Assembly (NCBI GenBank): GCA_002787175.1
Contig: PCWC01000068.1
Location: 1-9,888 of the forward strand
Reading direction: 5' to 3'
DNA: 9,888 nucleotides
Source of the DNA: Parcubacteria group bacterium CG11_big_fil_rev_8_21_14_0_20_39_22
GTDB taxonomy: Bacteria; Patescibacteriota; Minisyncoccia; Phycocordibacterales; GCA-002787175
The translations under genes were made by a program, and so were the position numbers. Below, piece by piece: positions 1 through 7,400 of this stretch. Below the pieces are notes generated by a model. It was given only the letters and a program-made list of their open reading frames with translations, did no database searches and was not told the DNA's origin. How positions within the stretch are numbered: the stretch's first letter is position 1; every line of letters starts with the position of its first letter.

Positions 1-138
1 CTTCTAGTTTTTGTTTTTAGATTCTTTTTCATTTTTGTCTGATTAATTGATAGATTACTCTATGTTATCAGACACACTTTATTTTACAGTCCCCTTCATT
101 TTTTAGATCCTGTGCTGAATCTAACCAAAAAATTGAAA
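1..138. other. AT-rich left flank, no gene seen
   Basis: No convincing coding sequence is visible on either strand. The only structure is an 8-bp inverted repeat (tgtctgat at 36-43 and atcagaca at 67-74) around a 23-nt loop. Neither strand has a clear T-run beside it, so it is not called a terminator. It may belong to the control region of a gene beyond the left edge. Confidence 0.4.
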
Positions 139-140
139 AC

Positions 141-173
141 AAAAAACTCTATCGACACAAGTTCGATAGAGTT
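141..173 (-). terminator. Rho-independent terminator of the 214-1041 gene
   Basis: An 11-bp perfect stem (145-155 pairing with 163-173; aactctatcga with its complement) closes a 7-nt loop. Read on the minus strand it runs directly into a T-run formed by the A's at 141-146. It lies about 40 nt past the TGA stop of the 214-1041 gene, in the right orientation to end that transcript. Confidence 0.8.
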
Positions 174-179
174 CGATTC

Positions 180-200
180 GTCAGCCCTAAACGGGCTGAC
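180..200 (-). other. Second stem-loop in the 3' region of the 214-1041 gene
   Basis: A perfect 8-bp GC-rich stem (gtcagccc at 180-187 with gggctgac at 193-200, 5-nt loop) lies between the stop codon and the terminator. It has no T-run, so it is more likely a 3' stabilising structure or half of a tandem terminator than a terminator by itself. Confidence 0.55.
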
Positions 201-213
201 TAAAAACAGCTTT

Positions 214-1041
214 TCATCTCTCGGTTTCTATCTCTCCACTGCAGGAGAACGAAAGACCCAAGTCGCCGTCGGCACTGACAGGAATCCAGTCGCCCAAGCG
301 CGCACCATCAGAATAGGCATAGCCCACACCGAAGAGGCCGACGCCCTGGGAGAGAGTGTTTGTACGAGCGTAAACATCCTCAAACAATCTCTCCCTGTTC
401 ACCTTTTGGGCAATAAGGATTCGGTAGACGACCTCTACCGGCGTTTCCCGAAAGAAACGGGAGAAACGGAGGTTGGCGCATTGCCGTGCCGCTTCTCGCC
501 AGTCGCTTCGGCAAAGTTTTTCGAGGTCTTCCGCCTGGTTGAGGAGGTCCTCAATGGCTTTACCGAATTCTTCGGGCAGTTGTTTACCGAAAAGTTCTTC
601 GACGAATTCTGCCCCGATAAGCGACTCGCCGATAAAGGTTTTTCCGAGTGTTCCTTCAATCACTCCTCTGCCCTTGAGGAACAGACCTGGGCGAGGAGTG
701 TGTTTGGTGAATAACGACTCCTCTTTATACCGATCGGAATTGCAGAGTATTTTCCCACCAAGAAAGTCCTTGTTCTTCCTGCTCTCATAAATATACTTGA
801 GGGTCAGAGGTTTTCTATCTGCCGCCTTGTCTACCTGCTGGACGAGGCAAAGCCCCATTCGGTTGGCTCGCTCTAACACCGTGTCGGTAAATAGATTGGG
901 CATCCGGACGGGTTCATTCGTCTCCACATCGAACGTAGCGTTGACTTCCTTTGCGCCGAAATAGTTCGTACGGCGGATTTCAAATATTTCTCGGACGTTT
1001 TCTGCCGTTGCGCCGATTTGCGGCGCGGTCGCTGTTGTCAT
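214..1041 (-). CDS. Unrecognised 275-residue protein, G+C-rich orphan
   Basis: I do not recognise the family. The protein is probably cytosolic: no signal peptide or membrane segment is visible. Residues 1-90 are mixed and charged. Residues 140-230 look helical and charged, with the acidic run EEFGKAIEDLL near 157-167. The C-terminal 45 residues are rich in Gly, Asp and Ser (VGYAYSDGARLGDW near 239-252, LGLSFSCSGE near 261-270) and look like a separate beta-rich module. There are only five scattered cysteines and no metal motif. The ATG is supported by AAGGAAAG at 1046-1053, with good spacing. Sampled 60-base blocks are about 45-62% G+C against about 37% in a sampled block of ileS, so recent acquisition or unusual selection is possible. 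It has its own leader and terminator and is separated from the next gene by a long repeat-filled gap, so it is transcribed alone. That it is a real gene is well supported; its function is unknown. Confidence 0.8.
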   Translation of the reverse strand: MTTATAPQIGATAENVREIFEIRRTNYFGAKEVNATFDVETNEPVRMPNLFTDTVLERANRMGLCLVQQVDKAADRKPLTLKYIYESRKNKDFLGGKILCNSDRYKEESLFTKHTPRPGLFLKGRGVIEGTLGKTFIGESLIGAEFVEELFGKQLPEEFGKAIEDLLNQAEDLEKLCRSDWREAARQCANLRFSRFFRETPVEVVYRILIAQKVNRERLFEDVYARTNTLSQGVGLFGVGYAYSDGARLGDWIPVSADGDLGLSFSCSGEIETER

Positions 1042-1045
1042 TGTG

Positions 1046-1053
1046 CTTTCCTT
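1046..1053 (-). promoter_or_regulatory. Ribosome binding site of the 214-1041 gene
   Basis: The minus strand reads AAGGAAAG, with the AGGA core 7 nt before the ATG. It fixes the start at 1041. It stands out because recO and the Ig-repeat gene lack any such site. Confidence 0.7.
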
Positions 1054-1059
1054 TCATTT

Positions 1060-1103
1060 GCGTCTTTGACGCGGGTTGGCTGTCAAAGTCATAAAAATGA
1101 CTT
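1060..1103 (-). promoter_or_regulatory. Structured leader with competing hairpins upstream of the 214-1041 gene
   Basis: Two short perfect hairpins lie just upstream of the ribosome binding site: GCGTC-AAA-GACGC (1060-1072) and AAGTCAT/ATGACTT (1086-1092 with 1097-1103). A third pairing is possible: GACTTTGAC (1082-1090) can pair with GTCAAAGAC (1061-1069) with one mismatch, and would break both of the others. The structure is seen; a regulatory role is only inferred, and no known riboswitch class is recognised. Confidence 0.35.
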
Positions 1104-1455
1104 ATTTTCTATTTTTAGATAAACACAAATTTTGTTAAATATCAAGTCCCCACAAATCGCTTTAGTGATTTGCGTGGTAAAGATTGCAACAAACTACAGA
1201 AACACTACGCATCCTTTTATTATTCGTACTTTCGTATTCCTATTAGTATTTCGTATTCCCTACTCTCTTCTTTTTATTAGGTGAATTAGGTGAATTCTCT
1301 CCCTCTTCTCGTGTTACATGTTATACGCTACAAGCTAACACCTATCCTCTTCCTAACAGCTATCACCTAAAAGCTAAAACCTATTCTTTGTGTTACAAGC
1401 TACATGCTACACGTTACGTGATTCATCCTAACACCTAAAACCTAACAACTAACAC
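1104..1455. repeat. Intergenic spacer of degenerate word repeats
   Basis: No gene is visible. 1104-1180 is AT-rich and includes an imperfect stem-loop at 1149-1177 (ccac...gtgg with aaatc/gattt inside). 1215-1260 repeats the word ttcgtat/ttcgtac. 1279-1296 is aggtgaatt twice in tandem. 1313-1342 and 1392-1420 are two copies of a gttaca-gctac-gtta word series. 1354-1382 and 1426-1457 hold the series cctaacacctaaaacctaac. The last copy runs up to the TAG stop of the 1456-3423 gene. Spacing is irregular and copies are imperfect, so this is neither a CRISPR array nor an insertion sequence. Confidence 0.6.
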
Positions 1456-3423
1456 CTACTCCACTACTACCGCTTCCCCCTCACTAAACGCAGGATCATT
1501 GCTAAGTCTGGTTGTGATATCCCTTTTTATGAACGCCTCGATAACAGCTCCAGTAAACGAATCATCGCCACGAGTTTTAATATCACTAATCAAAGTAGGG
1601 GCACCACCGACCTGACTCAAGCTTGGAGTAAGCCCCACCTGAAAAGCGATTTCTTTTACCGGACCACCAAAACCAGCATTGGCTGAAACCGTGCCCGCGT
1701 CCCATCTTACCATTCCATTTACAGGATTATAGGTCACTTTCTGCCCTTCCGGGGATATTACCCCTTTCCATTCGATATACGAAGGTAGAGAACCTTCCAC
1801 CACGACATTATTTAAATCATTCATACTATTCGTTAAAGTCCAGTAAATAGTATAGGTTGTCTCATTATCAACTTTCGGTGGCATTGGGCCCGAATTTCCA
1901 AATGGCCCTATGTAATAGGTAGCTCTACTTGTAAGTCCAAGTGTGGTTGAAATCTCGATATCACGAGTAGCAACTGACCTTATTGACTCAGGTACCTGAT
2001 TATCTCCAACTCTCGTACCCTCTCCACTTACATTTATTGACATCTCGGGAGCTCTATCAACAAAAAGACCAGTGCTTGTATCGAGTATTTTGAAATTAAA
2101 GCTAACCCTGCCACTTTCTCCAGGATCAAGAACATCAAGACCTCTTGTATTAGTCGAATCCCAGATAATCATATTATCCGAAGATCTATAAAATCCTTCT
2201 TGCGCTTTGACCGAAGATTGGTCAAAAATCCGACCGTCTAATTCCACAAATATCTTAGCATTTGTTATTCTACTTGAAGTGTTGTTGGTCCAAAATACAT
2301 CTCCACTTACGATCTCTGCCGAACCTGCTATGAATTTATCGCTACTACTGTCATTATTTAAAGTAAGTTGTAACTGCAAGAACGGTCTTTCTATAGAGAT
2401 AGTTTTGTCTGTTGTGAAGAAGGCGATACCTATTGCTCTTGAATCATTTTTATCAGCTGTCCCAACGGTAAATCTAAATACTCTGTCTTCTCCGTTTTGA
2501 CCTTCGAGTTTACCTCTTATCCTTATGACCTTTTTGCTACTTGGCTCCACATCTCCCAAATTCCAAATTTCGCTACGCAAAACAGGACTTGGTACACTTT
2601 CAATAAAATTGAAGCCGAAAGGATACTCCGCTCTCACAACAACGTCTTCAAGTAAAACACCAGCATTTGAACTTACAGTTAATGCCATTTCAAATTCCTG
2701 TCCACTACTTGTTCTCTCAATAGAATCAATTGAAACCGATACTGGAGCCGATCCTATCCTGACTTCATAATTCTTGATCTTTTCAAATACAGCATTTGAT
2801 CCGGCAACCCGATATTCGAGTGAAAGTCCGATATTTTTAGTCTGTTCCTCCTCACCGAAAACGACAACCTGTACCTTTTTGCGAACAGTGTCTCCAGGGG
2901 CAATATTTTCCAATTTCTCTATATCACGCCTTATATCTTCCGACCTGTTTTCTTCTCGGCGTACCCCTTCCGGATATTCAAGCAATAAAGTTGGCGACTC
3001 GAGTGTCGCGTTGTTTCGATTTGTAACCTGAATCTCAAAAGACATTTCCTCACCACCCGCGACAGATACCGGTCCAACTACCACAATATCGACATTATCT
3101 GAAGATATAGCATTGCCTCCTCCTACAAACATATATAAGGCAGCCACAAGAGATATACCAAAAAATGTTAAAGCTCCCAAAAATAACTTCGTAAGTCCCG
3201 ACATCTTTTGCTTCTTAGCTTTCATACGTTCATTTAATATTTTTTGTTCAAAAGAATCCCCTTCTCCCCCTTTCCAATCATCATTTACACTGACATCATG
3301 TTTTTTAAATCTGGGACCGGTATCAATTCTTCCATTTAACATACCATCGCGAGAATATAGTCTCGTCTTCATCTTTTCGATTTCATCACGATTATTCTCC
3401 CCTTTATTACTAATATCCGCCAT
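1456..3423 (-). CDS. One-pass membrane-anchored protein with Ig/DUF11-like repeats
   Basis: 655 residues from the chosen ATG. Residues 1-78 are charged and hydrophilic, with KAKKQK just before the membrane, so they probably stay inside the cell. Residues 79-101 form one transmembrane helix (FLGALTFFGISLVAALYMFV). The rest should face outside and resembles about four beta-sandwich domains of the DUF11/Ig type: near 115-222 (FEIQVTNRNNATLESPTLLL), 226-345 (NLGDVEPSSKKV), 350-490 (FWTNNTSSRITNAKIFVEL, LDPGESGRV) and 515-640 (TIYWTLTNSMNDLNNVVVEG). No enzyme motif, cysteine pair or sorting signal is visible. A cell-surface or envelope role is inferred. It follows recO on the same strand after a 140-nt gap. 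The frame also has an upstream TTG at 3444, but the ATG at 3423 is preferred: that stretch contains the -10 box, and neither start has a Shine-Dalgarno site. The stop is TAG. Confidence 0.8.
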   Translation of the reverse strand: MADISNKGENNRDEIEKMKTRLYSRDGMLNGRIDTGPRFKKHDVSVNDDWKGGEGDSFEQKILNERMKAKKQKMSGLTKLFLGALTFFGISLVAALYMFVGGGNAISSDNVDIVVVGPVSVAGGEEMSFEIQVTNRNNATLESPTLLLEYPEGVRREENRSEDIRRDIEKLENIAPGDTVRKKVQVVVFGEEEQTKNIGLSLEYRVAGSNAVFEKIKNYEVRIGSAPVSVSIDSIERTSSGQEFEMALTVSSNAGVLLEDVVVRAEYPFGFNFIESVPSPVLRSEIWNLGDVEPSSKKVIRIRGKLEGQNGEDRVFRFTVGTADKNDSRAIGIAFFTTDKTISIERPFLQLQLTLNNDSSSDKFIAGSAEIVSGDVFWTNNTSSRITNAKIFVELDGRIFDQSSVKAQEGFYRSSDNMIIWDSTNTRGLDVLDPGESGRVSFNFKILDTSTGLFVDRAPEMSINVSGEGTRVGDNQVPESIRSVATRDIEISTTLGLTSRATYYIGPFGNSGPMPPKVDNETTYTIYWTLTNSMNDLNNVVVEGSLPSYIEWKGVISPEGQKVTYNPVNGMVRWDAGTVSANAGFGGPVKEIAFQVGLTPSLSQVGGAPTLISDIKTRGDDSFTGAVIEAFIKRDITTRLSNDPAFSEGEAVVVE

Positions 3424-3432
3424 ATAGAGGAG

Positions 3433-3441
3433 ATTATAACA
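3433..3441 (-). promoter_or_regulatory. Extended -10 promoter for the Ig-repeat protein, leaderless mRNA likely
   Basis: On the minus strand the sequence is TGT-TATAAT, a perfect extended -10 (TATAAT at 3433-3438, TG at 3440-3441). Only 9 nt separate it from the ATG at 3421-3423. Transcription starting about 7 nt downstream would leave a leader of about 2 nt. The hexamer 17 nt upstream does not resemble a -35 box, as is usual when the -10 is extended. Confidence 0.55.
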
Positions 3442-3450
3442 CAAGATAGC

Positions 3451-3550
3451 TGTTAGGTTTTAGCTTTTAGGTGTTAGGAAGATAATAGCTTTTAGCTGCA
3501 AGGTGTTAAACCCTCCATTCCTATTTCTTTCTAAAAGCTAAAACCTAACA
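3451..3550. repeat. Perfect 20-bp inverted repeat between recO and the Ig-repeat gene
   Basis: The arm tgttaggttttagcttttag (3451-3470) is matched exactly by its reverse complement at 3531-3550 across 60 nt. The inner spacer carries degraded copies of the same words (aatagcttttagctgcaagg). The right arm continues into a 21-bp stretch at 3539-3559 that is identical to 1436-1456, at the end of the Ig-repeat gene. No T-run follows, so it is not a canonical terminator, although an RNA hairpin could form after recO. Confidence 0.75.
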
Positions 3551-3563
3551 ACTAACACCCATC

Positions 3564-4166
3564 CTACATCTGACTTCCCTCTATAGCCCGATTTATAAGA
3601 TAAAGAGCTTTTTTGCGATTTGCCGAGAATTGCCCTAAAAGATTTTCTGAATAGTGATCAGGGCTTGTAAACGAATCTACCTCACTATCATCACCAATAT
3701 AACCAAGGCACGAAAGGATACGCAAAACCATAACCATTTCAAGATTATTCAACAAATGATCATCGATTTTGCTTTCAGATTTGCAAATATTTAAAAAATC
3801 GATCGCACCAGAAATCACCAAAAACAGTCTTTCATTTTTTTCTTCTCCTGCAAGCAATCTCAAAAAAAGTGAAAAAACCCTATGTATCATTTTTACAACA
3901 TCGGGATAATCAGAAAAATCAAAAGCAATGTTTGATACGACCGAACTTGTCTTTATCCTCCAAATTTCTTTACCACGAACCAAAGTAACATTTACCAGAG
4001 AATACTCCTGCAAATGTGATTTCAACTTGGAATCTATCTTTCGTACACCGCCGGCAACAGCCACCACAAGACCCATTTCTCTTGTGAAAAGACGGTATAT
4101 CATATCTGCTTCCCCTTTCGGTCTTGCCGATAAGACAAAAGCTTCGCTGTGGTAGAGGTGATACAT
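3564..4166 (-). CDS. recO: DNA repair protein RecO, short form
   Basis: RecO loads RecA onto SSB-coated DNA together with RecR in RecF-pathway gap repair, in the cytosol. Residues 1-78 match the RecO N-terminal OB fold: EAFVLSARPKGEADMIYRLF is close to the usual eAIVL-r-gEaDrlvtlfT start, followed by TREMGLVVAVAGGVRK and a core ending IKTSSVVSN. Residues 88-200 form the helical domain, with VLRILSCLGYIGD and the ending ALYLINRAIEGSQM. At 200 residues it is about 40 shorter than typical RecO and lacks the CxxC pairs of the zinc finger (only Cys 128 and 153 remain). The ATG fits the family start but has no Shine-Dalgarno site. TTGAAA (4201-4206) and AAAAAT (4178-4183) with a 17-nt spacer are a weak promoter candidate that would give an almost leaderless mRNA. 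The TAG stop lies 4 nt from a repeat copy. Confidence 0.85.
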   Translation of the reverse strand: MYHLYHSEAFVLSARPKGEADMIYRLFTREMGLVVAVAGGVRKIDSKLKSHLQEYSLVNVTLVRGKEIWRIKTSSVVSNIAFDFSDYPDVVKMIHRVFSLFLRLLAGEEKNERLFLVISGAIDFLNICKSESKIDDHLLNNLEMVMVLRILSCLGYIGDDSEVDSFTSPDHYSENLLGQFSANRKKALYLINRAIEGSQM

Positions 4167-4441
4167 GTGGTAAGTTAATTTTTAATTTCCAATTTTTAAT
4201 TTTCAAGGAATTTTTAATTCCCGAATTTCCAAACAAAGACACTCAGACACCATTTTCTATTAAAGTCACCTGTTCAAATTTCTCCTGTTTAAAAATTGTA
4301 AATTTAAACATTTTTTACAAAAATTCAAAAATTACAAAATTTGAAATTATTTCTTTTTCTCAACTTTCCACTTTCCAACTTAAAACTTACCAACTCTTCT
4401 AGTGTTACACGTTATACACTACACGTTCTATGCTCTATGCT
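4167..4441. repeat. AT-rich repeat-word spacer between ileS and recO
   Basis: No gene and no clear ileS terminator are seen. 4171-4230 repeats the words aatttttaatt and aatttcc, related to the aatttggaatttgg words found inside ileS. 4266-4390 is very AT-rich. 4403-4446 is a third copy of the gttacacgttatacactaca word series also found at 1313-1342 and 1392-1420. This copy runs over the ileS stop codon (TAA, 4442-4444). Confidence 0.5.
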
Positions 4442-7400
4442 TTAGGTTTTTATCTCAATCCCAAACTCCATCTCTCCAATTTCCACAGTCTCAGCTTCAA
4501 CCTTGTCGTACCGGACTTCAGAAATTCCCGATGATTTCGATATTTCTGTCTTATTTTTCTCCAAAAAACTCTTCCCTTTCTCATCAGTATCCACCACAAC
4601 CTCAATCATATCTTTTGAATTTAACCCCTTCTTTTTTCTCATTTCCTGGATCGATCTTACAAGCTCCCTGATTGCACCCTTCTCTTCTAGTTCAGGAGTA
4701 ATTTCCATATCAAGCAATATCTCTTCCGGCATGTCTGCATTCTCTATTACATTTTCCACATTGACCTCGTCTTTTATCACATCCTTCAATTGCTCCCTGT
4801 GAGCATCGAGGAAAGGTAGTTTGAAATTCAACTTCAACGCCCCAAGAGGTTGCCTAACTTTTACATTACCCTTTGCACGCTTTTCAAACGCAATCGACAC
4901 AATCATCCTAACCTCAGTCATATTATCTAAAATGTCTTTATCAAAATCACCCGTTTCCGACCAATCCTCCAAATGAACACTCTCTTTAGATCCTCCAACC
5001 TCTTTATACAACCATTCGGCGAAAAAGGGTGTAAAAGGCGCCATAAGTTTCGAAAGCTCTATCAAGGTAAACTTAAGAGTATCTACTGCTTCATTATCCC
5101 CTTCCTTCATCCTCTCTCTTGAACGTCTTAGATACCACTGCGACAAATCGCCGATAAACTCCCTTATCGCTCTTGTCGCCGGAAGCAATTTATAATTATC
5201 CAAACCTTCTGACACTTCACCATTCAGCTGACTCAACCTTGCCAAAATCCATCTATCTAAAACATTCTCCGAAGACTGTTGGTTCTCGGTTCTCGGTTGT
5301 CCGCCTCCTTCATACATCTTATAAAATGCAACAACATTGTTTAGAAGATTGAAAACCTTTTTACTGACCTCATCAACAGTCTTTTCATCAAAATTTTTAG
5401 GTTCACCAGGTTGATTGACGCTATACATCCAAAATCTCAAAGTATCGACACCGTATTTATCAGTCATCTCCCACGGGTCAACAATGTTCCCTACAGATTT
5501 TGACATTTTTTTACCTTTATTATCCAAAATGTGTCCGAGTGATATAACATTTTTATATGCATGCCCTTTACCCAAAAGTACACCAATTGCATGAAGGGTA
5601 TAAAACCATCCTCTTGTTTGATCGACAGCCTCTGATATAAAATCGGCGGGATACCGGACATCCCTCTTATCCGTGTCGCACCCCGCCGTAGCTTTCGGCG
5701 AAGGGGGGTTCATCTGTGTCAATAACCTGTGTCCATCTGCGTCCTGCGCAAAAGGCATCGCTCCCGAATCAAACCAAACATCTATAACCTCCTTTACCCT
5801 TTTCATCTTGCCTCCACAATCACAATCAAATTCAACCTCGTCTATAAAAGGACGATGTGGATCAAATTCCTTACCTCTGTCAGTAGATATATGTACAACG
5901 TTCGGCGTACCATAACCTGTTATCAGATTCATTCTGAAAATATCCTTAACTTCAGTATCGGCGACATCACGTAAATATTTAACCAAAAAAACAAGAGGGC
6001 CTTCATGCGACACAAGGACCACCGTCTCACCTTTGTGTTTCTCTATTATCTCACCGAGAAATTCAACCATCCTCTCCTCAACCATCTTCCAAGACTCACC
6101 ATCACTGCCACGCCTACGTTCGTAAAATTCAGTGGCAGGAAGAGATTTGTACTCTTCTTGCTCCCTGACAACAGTCTCATCGTCACGAGTTTTTTCTTCC
6201 CAGTCCCCACTATGCACTTCTGCCAAACGGTCATCTTCTACAGCTTCAAGATTAAGCTCTTTTTCGTAATAATTTGCAGTTTCTTTTGCTCTCAACACTG
6301 GAGAAACATAAAGTGCACCTATCTTCTGTCCTTCAAGTTCTTTTGCGCCTTTTGTCGCTTGTTCTTTTCCTTTTTCCGTAAGGGGATGCAGATTAGGAGC
6401 ACTTGAAAACATGTTCTTAACATTTTTCTCACTCTCTCCGTGTCGCACCAATATTAACTTGGTTATAGAGTCTCCAGCTCTATCTCGCAGATCATCGAAA
6501 GAGCCGATAATTTCTTTTTTACCACAACCATCACAATTCCAAACAGGCAAAGGAGTACCCCAGTACCTCTCTCTTGAGATTGCCCAATCTTTTATATCCG
6601 AGAGCCACTCGCCAAATCGCCCCTCTTTTATATGATCCGGTTCCCAATTTATTTTTTTGTTTTCGGTAATTAACTCATCTCTCAAAGCCGACATTTTTAT
6701 ATACCAAGAATCCCTGGCAAAATAGATAAGGGCACTCCTACATCTCCAACAAAACGGGTAGCTGTGTTCGTACTTTTGTTTTGAAAACAATAGTCCTCTA
6801 TGCGCCAAATCCTTGATTATCGCCACATCGGTCGATTCGTCTTTTACAAACATTCCGGCAAAATCTGAAACTTCTTTTTTGTAGGTGCCATCTTCATTTA
6901 CCAAATGATACTTTGGCAATCCCACCTTGGTGCCAAGCTCAAAGTCGTCTTGACCGTACATCACCGCCGTATGCACAATTCCGGTACCATCATCAGTATT
7001 AACAAAATCCGCCCCATAAACCTTAAACGCAGACGGACGCGGATCAGACGCGGAACCAGATTCTCCCTTTCCCTTCTCTAAAACATCCTTTAAATACGGG
7101 AAAACTGGTTCATACTCAAGCCCAACCAATTCTTTCCCCTCAAACTCCTCAACAATTTCATATTCAAAATCTTTCAAAACATCTTTGGCTCTTTCTTTGG
7201 CAACGATAAAAATCTCGTTATTGGGGACATTTGGCGATTTTAAATCCGTTTGTGATTTGGTGCTTGTGATTTGGAATTTGCCGTAAACTACATCTTTATT
7301 TACGGCAAGCGCCACATTCCCCGGTAACGTCCACGGGGTCGTTGTCCATGCTAAAAGATAAATTGGTTTGTCATTTGGAATTTGGAATTTGGAATTTGTT

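Noticed and set aside
112..714. A 200-codon open frame on the plus strand opposite the 214-1041 gene.
   Set aside because: It runs through the terminator and 3' hairpin of the minus-strand gene, has no ribosome site, and is explained by the high G+C of the real gene.
1200..1457. Possible CRISPR array.
   Set aside because: The words are short, degenerate and irregularly spaced, with no constant repeat length or unique spacers, and no cas genes are nearby.
3421..3444. TTG start at 3444 for the Ig-repeat protein, giving MCYNLLYM.
   Set aside because: The added codons contain the TATAAT box, and no ribosome site precedes the TTG. The ATG at 3423 is simpler.
4287..4309. gtttaaa/tttaaac inverted repeat followed by a plus-strand T-run.
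   Set aside because: The stem is 7 bp of nearly pure A-T and no plus-strand gene precedes it. In the ileS direction no T-run follows.
6005..6406. Plus-strand frame of 133 codons opposite ileS.
   Set aside because: It is antisense to the phosphatase domain, rich in Phe and Cys as expected of a shadow frame, with no ribosome site or recognisable motif.
5882..6469. Phosphatase domain as an assembly artefact joining two genes.
   Set aside because: The frame is continuous at both ends, and IleRS sequence resumes correctly with the second zinc pair after the insert. A chimera would rarely do both.
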